55,474 nucleotides of DNA from a virus: the IMG/VR virus record IMGVR_UViG_3300010300_000015, positions 1-55,474 of that record. The stretch is one strand, 5' to 3'. The notes beneath the pieces are model-generated. The model ran no database searches and was not told where the DNA came from. It was given only the letters and a program-made list of their open reading frames with translations. The position numbers and the translations under genes were made by a program. This document shows positions 6,820 through 14,903 of this stretch, one piece after another; position 1 is the first letter of the stretch, and every line of letters begins with the position of its first letter.

Positions 6820-7545
6820 CTATTTAGTTTGAGTTTCATAGTATTTTGTATAGTTTGTATCACTAATTAACTCTTCTACTCTACTAGGACTAAAACCAGG
6901 CACACCTTGATCATATTCTGTGTAGGGATGTAGTTGTTTAGATGCTGCATCTAGCAATTCATTCCTTTCATCGAGTGCCATAAACTTAAAGGCAAGCATA
7001 TATCTATTCCACAAGAAGTATGGAGTAGGTGTGCGAGCACTGTGAGGTATTCTCCCATCAAAGATAACAACTCTGCCAGGTTTAGGACAGACAGCATGAA
7101 GAATATCTAGATTGTGATCATAGAATATAGTTTCACCACCATAGTTAGGTATCCAAAACTCATTCATATACACAATCATTGTGACCTGATTGTCACACCA
7201 ATGTGGTGCATCACAATGTATGCGTGGAGCATCACCAAACTTCAGCACATTCATATATGCACTGTAGAGATCTTTCCTGGGAGGTATTGGACAGCGGAGA
7301 GATTCCAATCTATCTAACACATTCTCATAGAGAGGATTCAGACTGCATTGTGTGAAAGGTGTGGTGCCATGATGATCCACACTGTAGAAATCATGGGTGT
7401 AATATGTGCCACGAAGATCTACCTCTTCTATATTAGTTTGGGGCAGATCCTGTCTACCATGCCAGTAGGGCAATTCAATAACTCTCTGGCATATCTCACT
7501 GTCTAGAATGTCAGTGTCAAATACTTGAATCAAGGGATGTTGCAT
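6820..7545 (-). CDS. 2OG-Fe(II) oxygenase, prolyl-4-hydroxylase-like (cluster member 5)
   Basis: A 241-aa Fe(II)- and 2-oxoglutarate-dependent dioxygenase. The iron ligands are H110-C-D112 and H168 (RIPHSARTP), and R181 in LWNRYMLAFKF is placed to bind 2OG. The strand YGGETIFYD between them is typical of the P4H superfamily. Such enzymes hydroxylate protein side chains or small molecules; nothing in the sequence fixes the substrate. It overlaps the upstream oxygenase by 16 bases and is the last of five in a row, all in the same direction as the fibre genes upstream. Confidence 0.85.
   Translation of the reverse strand: MQHPLIQVFDTDILDSEICQRVIELPYWHGRQDLPQTNIEEVDLRGTYYTHDFYSVDHHGTTPFTQCSLNPLYENVLDRLESLRCPIPPRKDLYSAYMNVLKFGDAPRIHCDAPHWCDNQVTMIVYMNEFWIPNYGGETIFYDHNLDILHAVCPKPGRVVIFDGRIPHSARTPTPYFLWNRYMLAFKFMALDERNELLDAASKQLHPYTEYDQGVPGFSPSRVEELISDTNYTKYYETQTK
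6821..6827 (-). promoter_or_regulatory. T4-type late promoter motif (CTAAATA)
   Basis: Minus-strand ACTAAATAG overlaps the stop codon of the last oxygenase gene and lies 25 bases before the ATG of the 52-aa gene. Confidence 0.5.
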
Positions 7546-8198
7546 GATACTAGAGCAGTGATATTCAATGTCATTACATAACGTGTGCCCTGTCCATTGT
7601 TAGGACCAGTGCGATGACGTAACCATCCAGGAAAGAATAGCACGTCATTTGTCTTAACTGGTATATCTATCCAGTTATCTTCGTTGGGCATTTCATACTC
7701 ATCAGACACAGGTTCTGAGAGTTTGTATATATCAAATGGATTCTTGATCTGTAAGTTACCACTACCCTCAGGCACCTGTAGATAGGCAACCACGGCAACT
7801 GTGACATTTTGATGATGATGCTCTAGTGTAGTTGCACCAGGAGGATGTCTATTGATCCACGATTCTGTGATGTTTCGATATACTCTCTTCAGTGACCATC
7901 TATCCCAAATGTCATCAACAACCATGGGGATATGATTGCCAGTAAAGTCTTCAAATACTTTCCATCCATGTGGAGGATCGTGCCTACATCTACCAACAGA
8001 TGATGTGCCACCCTTCTCAAGTGCAGAGTTACGATATACACTCTGAGGATCATCAATGATGTCTAGATAATAATCAGTCTCTGGGATTATTTCATTCCAG
8101 ATGTCAGTGAAATCATATTGTGACCTGAAGATGAATGGATAAGGATTAACGGATTGAATACCATTTCCTATCAACTGGTCGGGTAAAGGATTTCGCAT
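7530..8198 (-). CDS. 2OG-Fe(II) oxygenase, 2OG-FeII_5-like (cluster member 4)
   Basis: A 222-aa putative dioxygenase. The core reads ESWINRHPPGATTLEHHHQN, with the first iron ligands among H127-H129, then a strand with a YLQVPEGSGNL turn, then the distal H195 in FFPGWLRHRT and R206 in TRYVMTLNI. This order matches the family annotated in phages as putative 2OG-Fe(II) oxygenase type 5. The start ATG at 8198 lies 53 bases inside the upstream gene. Substrate unknown. Confidence 0.8.
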   Translation of the reverse strand: MRNPLPDQLIGNGIQSVNPYPFIFRSQYDFTDIWNEIIPETDYYLDIIDDPQSVYRNSALEKGGTSSVGRCRHDPPHGWKVFEDFTGNHIPMVVDDIWDRWSLKRVYRNITESWINRHPPGATTLEHHHQNVTVAVVAYLQVPEGSGNLQIKNPFDIYKLSEPVSDEYEMPNEDNWIDIPVKTNDVLFFPGWLRHRTGPNNGQGTRYVMTLNITALVSCNIP

Positions 8199-8868
8199 GA
8201 TACAAATGATAGTGATGGACAGGAATACTTAAAGAGATTCTTTCTTCAGATGGTGATGCACAATGATAACATCTTGGTGGTATGTATAGAGCATCTCCAG
8301 GTTTCAATATTACATCAATAGCAGGAGTGAATGAATCATAGTTTACTGTTGGATCACCTGGGTCTGCTTGAATCACAAATGTTGCACGTCTTTCATTATA
8401 TACACGCCAATGAGTTGTGCCCTTCAACTGCACAATAAAGTTACTAGGTAGATCCTCATGAATATAAAAACTATTACTCTTTCCAAGACCACAATAGATC
8501 TGAAATTGTGAATCGCCAGGGAATATTGACTCCCATTCGCCCACCATTTCAGACCTACGTCTATCTCTGAATGAATAGTTGTTGATGATAATTGTGTGCC
8601 CATCTCTCAGGGCATGAAACAATTCCTCTTTCTCTTCAAAATCATACTTAGACCAACTACGAGCATATTTGGGCGGATTGATCTTTTCAATTCTATGACG
8701 ACTGACAACATCAATATCAAAGAATTGTGGGTTGTTTAAGCAATACTCAACATCACTCCATGTGCAAATAGAATTACACTCTTCCTGATCGATTACACCC
8801 TCATAGTAGTGTGGGACATCATGATCCCAGTCTCTATCGTATAGTTTAATCGGCAATAATAACGTCAT
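8146..8868 (-). CDS. JmjC/cupin_4-like oxygenase (cluster member 3)
   Basis: A 240-aa cupin-fold protein unlike its P4H-type neighbours. FYIHEDLPSNFIVQLKG supplies H137 and D139 as iron ligands followed by a hydrophobic strand and TTHWRVY, and KPGDALYIPPRCYHCASP supplies H202. This is the layout of the ribosomal-oxygenase group (RoxA/MINA53-like, cupin_4), whose known members hydroxylate Arg or His in ribosomal proteins. A protein substrate is therefore plausible but not shown. Its start lies 23 bases inside the upstream oxygenase gene. Confidence 0.8.
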   Translation of the reverse strand: MTLLLPIKLYDRDWDHDVPHYYEGVIDQEECNSICTWSDVEYCLNNPQFFDIDVVSRHRIEKINPPKYARSWSKYDFEEKEELFHALRDGHTIIINNYSFRDRRRSEMVGEWESIFPGDSQFQIYCGLGKSNSFYIHEDLPSNFIVQLKGTTHWRVYNERRATFVIQADPGDPTVNYDSFTPAIDVILKPGDALYIPPRCYHCASPSEERISLSIPVHHYHLYHAKSFTRPVDRKWYSIR

Positions 8869-9502
8869 CGGGCATACCGTGGAAGTTGAAGTTTAATACA
8901 ATTCTATACTGCGATTGCACAGGATTAGATGATCCGTGGTATCTATTACCATCAAACAATACAAACTTGTTTGCCTCTGGTTTATGTCTCTCACATACAG
9001 TGTATTCTTGATTGAATGTATTGAATATTCGATCATTCAATTCTTTGGTTGGATCATCAACCTGATCAAATAACACTGTGTCACCATCAGCATCATGGAA
9101 ATAGAATAGTCCTGTGTGATGCTTAGTCTCGTGATCTGTGTGTGGTGTGTTGTAATCTTTGACATGATGACTATTATGCAGCATCGCAAGTCTCAGTCGA
9201 AAGATATTAAAACTGCAACCAAGTCTGTCTTGAATGTGATCTACAATGGGAATGAATAGATCATAATATTGTGATACTGGTTCACTGTCATGACACAGCA
9301 CATGAGTCCAACCACATGATGTTTGATCGGTTGGACTCATCCCAAATAGATTTTGATCACCAAACTTATACTCATACCCACTGCCATATGTGACATCATT
9401 GGGCAGGAAATACCAAGGGAATCCCCTGCTCGTCATCACATCATTCAGGCGATTCAGATACGCTTTGGGTAAAAGATTCGATAGACTTCTGGATACTGCC
9501 AT
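8846..9502 (-). CDS. 2OG-Fe(II) oxygenase (cluster member 2)
   Basis: A 218-aa dioxygenase with an intact facial triad: H121-T-D123 in NTPHTDHETKHH, H189 in FDGNRYHGSSNP and the 2OG-binding R200 in SQYRIVLNFNF. The N-terminal helix LLPKAYLNRLNDVM followed by FPWYFLPND is typical of phage members of this group, which favours ATG at 9502 despite a 62-base overlap with the upstream gene; ATG at 9436 is the alternative. Substrate unknown. Confidence 0.85.
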   Translation of the reverse strand: MAVSRSLSNLLPKAYLNRLNDVMTSRGFPWYFLPNDVTYGSGYEYKFGDQNLFGMSPTDQTSCGWTHVLCHDSEPVSQYYDLFIPIVDHIQDRLGCSFNIFRLRLAMLHNSHHVKDYNTPHTDHETKHHTGLFYFHDADGDTVLFDQVDDPTKELNDRIFNTFNQEYTVCERHKPEANKFVLFDGNRYHGSSNPVQSQYRIVLNFNFHGMPDDVIIAD

Positions 9503-10121
9503 AGTTAATATGTGTTGAATACAACGTCACATTGAAAGAGTAAGAGATTCTCTCCTCACTGCCTTTATTTGTCTCTACTCGGTGCAGTGTGTCTGCTGGG
9601 AAGATAAACAACTGATCAGGTTCGGGATCATATGCTGCTATCTCATTGTTTAATGGATTGGTGCCATGCACATAGTTATATGCTGTGCCCCAAGACTTAA
9701 ACTTATGCCCCTCATCAAATGGTCGGAGGAATGTGATACCACCAGACTTTGGGGGCACCTTAGCATAATAAACACCAGCAAACATTGCACCAGGATGTGA
9801 GTGACAATGATTGAGATCTCCAGGTCCATTGATATTTAACCAACCATTAGTGATCAGCATGGCAAAATCTTTGAATCCAAGATCCTGACATGCTACATCC
9901 ACTGCACTATAGATTACCTCAGATAATCCCTTCCATGGTTCTATGGTGTGAATCATTTCACTTCCCCAATCATTTGATTGGTATCCACCTTCATTTGATG
10001 CTTGTCTACCAGACATTGCACCACGATGGTCAATAGCAAAGTCAACGAATTGTTGGGTGTCTAGTCCACAATCCTTCTGGTGCCAGATACCTCTGGGAAA
10101 CCAGTAATCACATTTCAACAT
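9441..10121 (-). CDS. 2OG-Fe(II) oxygenase, 2OG-FeII_5-like (cluster member 1)
   Basis: A 226-aa putative dioxygenase. LNHCHSHPGAMFAGVYYAKV carries H107-S-H109-P, the hallmark of the type-5 phage family; the distal ligand is H180 in FPADTLHRVETN and the 2OG-binding residue is R191 in EERISYSFNV. It is separated by two bases from the coiled-coil gene upstream and is first of the five oxygenases in transcription order. Relatives are common in cyanophages, where their targets are unknown. Confidence 0.85.
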   Translation of the reverse strand: MLKCDYWFPRGIWHQKDCGLDTQQFVDFAIDHRGAMSGRQASNEGGYQSNDWGSEMIHTIEPWKGLSEVIYSAVDVACQDLGFKDFAMLITNGWLNINGPGDLNHCHSHPGAMFAGVYYAKVPPKSGGITFLRPFDEGHKFKSWGTAYNYVHGTNPLNNEIAAYDPEPDQLFIFPADTLHRVETNKGSEERISYSFNVTLYSTHINYGSIQKSIESFTQSVSESPE

Positions 10122-10123
10122 AA

Positions 10124-10495
10124 TTATTCAGCGAAAGTAAACTCTTTGTCGGTTACATTGGGATCCACATGGATACTATACAGATACAATGCTTCGATAG
10201 CACCCTGCAGTTTATTCAACTTATCTTTCTTCTCTTGCATACCCTCAAGGGACACACGAGTTACTGTAGATGAATAGGAAAGGTTATCCAATGCCTCAGT
10301 GAGTTTCCTATACTCAGCGATAGTCTCTTCATACTGAGAAATAAGATCTGCTACCAGTTGATCATATGTCAACCTCACAGGATTGCCATCCTCATCACAG
10401 AAGATACCTAATCTCTCTTCTTTGCTGACACCTGCCAAATCATTGATGTCTACATTCTCAACTTCAGGCAGATTACTAAACGTTTGTGCTTCCAT
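10124..10495 (-). CDS. Coiled-coil hypothetical protein, 123 aa
   Basis: After an acidic N-terminal segment the protein is largely helical (ISQYEETIAEYRKLTEALD and EKKDKLNKLQGAIEALY), so it is probably a dimeric or trimeric coiled coil. It starts in a TAATG overlap with the upstream DUF6065-like gene. Its position between halogenases and oxygenases in a late operon could mean a scaffold, carrier or small structural protein; none of this is shown by the sequence. Confidence 0.65.
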   Translation of the reverse strand: MEAQTFSNLPEVENVDINDLAGVSKEERLGIFCDEDGNPVRLTYDQLVADLISQYEETIAEYRKLTEALDNLSYSSTVTRVSLEGMQEKKDKLNKLQGAIEALYLYSIHVDPNVTDKEFTFAE

Positions 10496-11346
10496 TAGTT
10501 AAACCTCTCTAGATTCTTATTTAGTGAGTTGATCTTGGCATGGTCTTTAATACGCTCATCCAAGGTTGTGTTTTCGATGAATGATTTAGTCTTCAAATAA
10601 TCCATCATCTGCTCGCATTTGTAGTCATGCTCATTAGCAGTCTCTACAACAATTTGAAACTCACTAGAGTCCAACCATTTGCGAGGAATAGGAATCCATT
10701 GGCACAATGGTGTGCCTGCTTTTACAATGTGATCACCCTCCATAGCGTGCCAGAAGAGTTGCACATTGATTTCATATGAATACTGTGGATCCACTATACC
10801 ATAAGGAGCACTAAATCTCATGTCTTCATGATATGCAACTGGAATCTGCAAGATAACAATATCAGGGTGTGCTTGCACTCTCCAGGGTGTCTCCAACTTC
10901 ACAACTTGACCGAGGGTTGGCATACCTTTGTTGACAAGATCTCTCATCCCATCAGTCTGTCGCTCAATGTGTGACGTGACATACTTACCACCAACAAATA
11001 ATTGTCTGGTGACCCACTGGAATGTGCCATCCTCTTTAGGACGAATAGCAAAATCTGCTGGGGCAGGGAGTATCCAACCACTGTCCATGATTGCAGTCAA
11101 TGCAGGGCAAGTTGCGGCATGTTCTTTGATGCCATTGTCCTGCATCTTGAGGTTGTCGAATGTTTCTCTGAGTGCCATCACTGGGCACTCACTACGCTTC
11201 TTTGCCTGATCTTTGACTACATCAACTCTCCACTTTCTCTTGAGTTTCTTAGAAGGATACAGAGGGAAAAACTCTGCAACACCAGCGTCCATAGAATAGA
11301 ATCTAATCCATGGTTTCTGAAACTTTGCTTTAATCTTTTTCCACAT
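10495..11346 (-). CDS. DUF6065-like protein, 283 aa
   Basis: Function unknown. A basic N-terminus is followed by a globular domain with ECPVMALRETFDN, GWILPAPADFAIRP, then HPDIVILQIPV, GIVDPQYSYEINVQLFWH and KAGTPLCQWIPIPRKW. This strand order and the final 'G.PLCQ..P.P' pattern resemble the DUF6065 family as recalled; a search is needed to confirm it. The start overlaps the end of the second halogenase by 17 bases. Placement between halogenases and oxygenases suggests a joint role, perhaps as a substrate or partner. Confidence 0.6.
   Translation of the reverse strand: MWKKIKAKFQKPWIRFYSMDAGVAEFFPLYPSKKLKRKWRVDVVKDQAKKRSECPVMALRETFDNLKMQDNGIKEHAATCPALTAIMDSGWILPAPADFAIRPKEDGTFQWVTRQLFVGGKYVTSHIERQTDGMRDLVNKGMPTLGQVVKLETPWRVQAHPDIVILQIPVAYHEDMRFSAPYGIVDPQYSYEINVQLFWHAMEGDHIVKAGTPLCQWIPIPRKWLDSSEFQIVVETANEHDYKCEQMMDYLKTKSFIENTTLDERIKDHAKINSLNKNLERFN
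10518..10524 (-). promoter_or_regulatory. T4-type late promoter motif (CTAAATA)
   Basis: Minus-strand ACTAAATAAG lies 23 bases before the ATG at 10495, inside the end of the upstream gene. It would allow late transcription of the coiled-coil gene and the five oxygenases. Confidence 0.5.
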
Positions 11347-12958
11347 AAATGTAGTCCCTCAAGTATTCGTAGTGTGTTGGAAGTTGTCTGACTGCATTAT
11401 ATATTGCCTTGCGATCCTCTTGCCATTGTTTGTGGTAATCATTGATTGTTGACTTCCTGACAGGATACAAGTGGTGTGCCTCATAAACATTAAACTCGTT
11501 GATTGGCGAGAAATCCTGACCAGCAGCGATGTAGATTAGACCAGCAAACTTATCTTCACTCCAGAAGTTTTTCCTGAGTCCATCAAACAACTGATAGTAT
11601 TCCAACCTAGATTGTAGCATACTATGCCAAGTAAGGGGATCTTCCTTAATCTGGAAGAGATCATTCTTACCTGCAAAGTCTACATTTGCACAGTCTCTCC
11701 AGTATTTCGTATCATCACGACCTGTGAGGACATAATGCATCGTAATGAAATTCTTCATGGACTCGATAGCATTATCCACAGTGTAGTTGTATGAATCAAC
11801 ATCAATACGAGTGACCTGATTGCGTCTCATGAGAGTATCAATCAGATAAAGGATATTCTCATGAGTTGTCATCAAACCAGTAGATTCCAGTGGTTCTAAG
11901 AATCCATATGCAAGACCGATACCAACAACATTCTGCACCCACGCCTTCTTACGCTTACCATGTCTGATGTTGATCAGTTTATATTGGGCAGCATCGGCAA
12001 CCTTTGGACTATACCTCTTCGCAATGTATTCAACAAACTCTTCATAAGCAATGTCTGGGTCAATATACTTCTTGCTGAATACATATCCAGTGCCAACTCT
12101 ATCCCACAGTGGGATATTCCACACCCAACCACTAGACAATCCAACACAGTCAGTATAGAGATCCATCTGATTCTCTCTGTCTGTATAGTCAACACGAGCA
12201 GCAAATGCTGTGTCATTAAACAGCACATCATTAAATGATACAAACTCAGATCCCATGATGCCTTCAAGCACCACAGATTTGAATCCTGTGCAGTCGATGA
12301 AGAGATCTGCCTTTACAACTTGAGCAGCACCTGTGCCATCATCAACAATCACAGATGCAAGTCTGCCGTCAGGTGTCTTCACACCACCAGACACAGTGCC
12401 ATATACTCTGGTGATTGCATCTTTGCAATATTCTTTGTCTAGATACTCACCAAACTTCTCAGAGTCCATGTGATATGCAGTATCTTCAGAGAATCTCCAA
12501 GATGGATGCTCATTGCACACATAATCGGAAGTAATCCGATTTTCCTCTGCCATAATGGTATTTGGATTGAAGAATCTAGCAAACTCTTCAGGTGGATAGT
12601 GTTGAGGGAATCTTGCCCTCAACTCAAAGAATGTCATGTAATCACTTCTATAATCAGAGTGATCAATTCTTCCGAATGGATACTGAAAACGCTCACCCTC
12701 TCCATCTCTGAAGTTTTGGAAAGCAATAGATGACTTGTAGGTTGCACTACAATATGGCATCCACTCTCTATCACTCAGACCCAGAAATCTGAAGAATCTG
12801 TTGATATGTCCAAGGGTAGATTCACCAACACCAATGATATTCCTATCTTTAGGTTCGATGATAGTAATATCTTTCTCAGGAAATGCACGCAGCAGAGCAG
12901 CAGCAGTCATCCATCCCGAAGATCCCCCACCAACAACACAGAATGAATCAATTCGCAT
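11330..12958 (-). CDS. FAD-dependent tryptophan-halogenase-like protein 2
   Basis: A 542-aa member of the flavin-dependent halogenase family (PrnA/RebH type). Features in order: FAD-binding VVGGGSSGWMTA (8-19), GVGESTLGH (43-51), the catalytic lysine K75 in ATYKSSIAF, IDCTGFKS (221-228), the family signature WVWNIP (278-283) and LEPLESTG with the active-site glutamate region (354-361). All residues needed for making HOCl or a lysine chloramine are present. Known enzymes chlorinate or brominate Trp or other arenes and need reduced flavin; no flavin reductase is visible in the window. It overlaps the first halogenase by 11 bases. Confidence 0.9.
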   Translation of the reverse strand: MRIDSFCVVGGGSSGWMTAAALLRAFPEKDITIIEPKDRNIIGVGESTLGHINRFFRFLGLSDREWMPYCSATYKSSIAFQNFRDGEGERFQYPFGRIDHSDYRSDYMTFFELRARFPQHYPPEEFARFFNPNTIMAEENRITSDYVCNEHPSWRFSEDTAYHMDSEKFGEYLDKEYCKDAITRVYGTVSGGVKTPDGRLASVIVDDGTGAAQVVKADLFIDCTGFKSVVLEGIMGSEFVSFNDVLFNDTAFAARVDYTDRENQMDLYTDCVGLSSGWVWNIPLWDRVGTGYVFSKKYIDPDIAYEEFVEYIAKRYSPKVADAAQYKLINIRHGKRKKAWVQNVVGIGLAYGFLEPLESTGLMTTHENILYLIDTLMRRNQVTRIDVDSYNYTVDNAIESMKNFITMHYVLTGRDDTKYWRDCANVDFAGKNDLFQIKEDPLTWHSMLQSRLEYYQLFDGLRKNFWSEDKFAGLIYIAAGQDFSPINEFNVYEAHHLYPVRKSTINDYHKQWQEDRKAIYNAVRQLPTHYEYLRDYIYVEKD

Positions 12959-14459
12959 ACAATGTCCTCAAGTAATAATGATACGGCACTTCACAATATC
13001 TATCCAAATCCCAATGGTCGTAATTCCAACTAGGACTCCAACTATTCAAGTGTGACTCTTCTGGAATTGGACCATAAAACAAAACTTCTTTTTCAATTAC
13101 TTCATTGAATGGATTCCATCCATGTCCCGCCATAACAGACATCAGTGAGTCGCCAGTAAATCCATTGTTGAAGTTTAATTTACCAGCAAAGTTAACAGAC
13201 TCCTCCTGAAGAAGTATAGAAGCAGACTCAAGCATACCTTGCTGAGGATATTTTGTGTTGGATACTGCTTGCCAATAACGTGTATCATTGCGTTGTGTCA
13301 TACTATAATGCAATGCAACGAAAGATGCAAATCCATCAAATGCAAAGTTGACTTGTTTGTTGAATGTGTCACGCATATATTGTGTGACAACATCTCTACC
13401 CTGTATCTGTCGGACAAATCTGAGCAAAAACTCATGCACAGATAGTAATCCATTTGACTCTAGTGGTTCTATAAAACCAGCAGACAATCCGATGGACAAA
13501 ACATTATTCCACCAGATTTCTTTCTTTCGTCCAACTTTGAATTTAAGGTTTCTAAGCAGGACCAATTCGTCATGCTCATCACCGAGGTGTTGTTGAAACT
13601 CTTCACGAGCATCATCGTCTGAAATGTATTTGTCCGAATAAACATAACCTGTCCCGATTCTACTCCAAGTTGGCACTCTCCACACCCATCCAGAGGATAG
13701 TGCTGTGCATTGAGTATACGGCACCATCTCAGATGCCTTGTCTTTGTATTGCAAACGTGTCACCCATGCAGAGTTATTGGGTAACCAGTCGGAGTAATCT
13801 ACCCACTCAGATTGACTCAAAAGAGATTTGAATCCTGTGCAATCAATGTAGAAATCACCATCATCATATCGTTTGCCGCCAATCATCAGGGACTGCACAT
13901 ACTTGTCCTCACCATACACAACACCATTTACATCAGCAAGTATGTGAGTGACTTTATCTTTGCAGTAATGATCTCTCAGATAATGAGCAAATTTGACAGC
14001 ATCAAAATGAAACCCACTGTTGTGCCTGAGTGAAAAATATGGGGCATTTATGGGCAGAATTGATCTTTCGGCACATTCTGCCGCCACGAAATAATCCCTG
14101 GCAAACTTATCATTCTTCCACCCTTTCTTGTATGCATTCCAAAACCATACGTCTGGTGCTGGTGCATCATATCTGGGGGATCCAAAAGGATACTGCCAAG
14201 GATCATCCTTATCTTTGTGGAAGTTAGAAAACCTGACGCTAATCTTGTACGTTGCGTCACAATGAGGCATCCAGTCCTCATCTGTGAGACCAAGATAGTG
14301 TATCCATGGTCTAAAATACTGAGTCGTAGACTCACCTACACCAACTGAAGGCACGTTGGGGGACTCTACGACTACAATATCGGATTGTGGAAATGCTTTC
14401 ACCAGTGTGGCAGCAGTCATCCAACCAGATGATCCACCACCAATAATATAAAATTTCAT
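12948..14459 (-). CDS. FAD-dependent tryptophan-halogenase-like protein 1
   Basis: A 503-aa paralogue of the following gene. It has IIGGGSSGWMTA (5-16), GVGESTTQY (40-48), K72 in ATYKISVRF, IDCTGFKS (205-212), the signature WVWRVP (258-263, V in place of I) and IEPLESNG (330-337), so it looks catalytically intact. The two proteins differ enough to suggest an old duplication or separate acquisition and perhaps different substrates or regiochemistry. It follows a small fibre-associated gene by 3 bases and is translated just after it. Confidence 0.9.
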   Translation of the reverse strand: MKFYIIGGGSSGWMTAATLVKAFPQSDIVVVESPNVPSVGVGESTTQYFRPWIHYLGLTDEDWMPHCDATYKISVRFSNFHKDKDDPWQYPFGSPRYDAPAPDVWFWNAYKKGWKNDKFARDYFVAAECAERSILPINAPYFSLRHNSGFHFDAVKFAHYLRDHYCKDKVTHILADVNGVVYGEDKYVQSLMIGGKRYDDGDFYIDCTGFKSLLSQSEWVDYSDWLPNNSAWVTRLQYKDKASEMVPYTQCTALSSGWVWRVPTWSRIGTGYVYSDKYISDDDAREEFQQHLGDEHDELVLLRNLKFKVGRKKEIWWNNVLSIGLSAGFIEPLESNGLLSVHEFLLRFVRQIQGRDVVTQYMRDTFNKQVNFAFDGFASFVALHYSMTQRNDTRYWQAVSNTKYPQQGMLESASILLQEESVNFAGKLNFNNGFTGDSLMSVMAGHGWNPFNEVIEKEVLFYGPIPEESHLNSWSPSWNYDHWDLDRYCEVPYHYYLRTLYAN

Positions 14460-14462
14460 AGA

Positions 14463-14870
14463 TTATTCAGGAAATGGTTCCCATGCTTTACGACCAGGGA
14501 CTTGGACTTTGCGAATATCCTCTACATACTCGGGAGCAGTAGATGGAGCAGCAGTTGTTGCTTTGACGTTTGCTATATGATCTCTGAAGCGAGTGCCACC
14601 ATCGAGTTGATCCTTATAGATCATATCGAGTTGCTCACCCATACTACCATAAGCAATCATTCTTTGCACAGTAAGTGCTGCCTGTTGATCTTCCAATTCG
14701 TCTCTATCATACACCACGCCATTGATCATGACAGACTGGTTAGTAGTGTCATCAGGGACATCACACCATTTCATGTTGGCGTCAGCACCTTCATAAATTT
14801 GAAATTCATCACCTGCTTCGCAGATGTCGGTGATAATACCAGAATCACCCTGTACAATTGCTCTTTTCAT
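14463..14870 (-). CDS. Small fibre-associated protein, 135 aa
   Basis: The N-terminal part (GDSGIITDICEAGDEFQIYEG) is a short beta-rich domain. The C-terminal part contains AYGSMGEQLDMIYKDQLDGG, the 'GDQLD..Y.D...G' helix found in many small proteins encoded next to marine phage tail fibres; their role is unsettled (assembly or fibre tip). It has its own late promoter motif at 14896 and an AAGGAG ribosome site, and leads directly into the first halogenase. Confidence 0.7.
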   Translation of the reverse strand: MKRAIVQGDSGIITDICEAGDEFQIYEGADANMKWCDVPDDTTNQSVMINGVVYDRDELEDQQAALTVQRMIAYGSMGEQLDMIYKDQLDGGTRFRDHIANVKATTAAPSTAPEYVEDIRKVQVPGRKAWEPFPE

Positions 14871-14895
14871 TGGAAAACAATAACTCCTTCGTTGT

Positions 14896-14903
14896 TATTT
14901 ATC
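14896..14903 (-). promoter_or_regulatory. T4-type late promoter motif (GATAAATA)
   Basis: Minus-strand GATAAATA lies about 26 bases before the ATG at 14870, followed by the ribosome site AAGGAG. It is the nearest promoter upstream of both halogenases. Confidence 0.6.
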
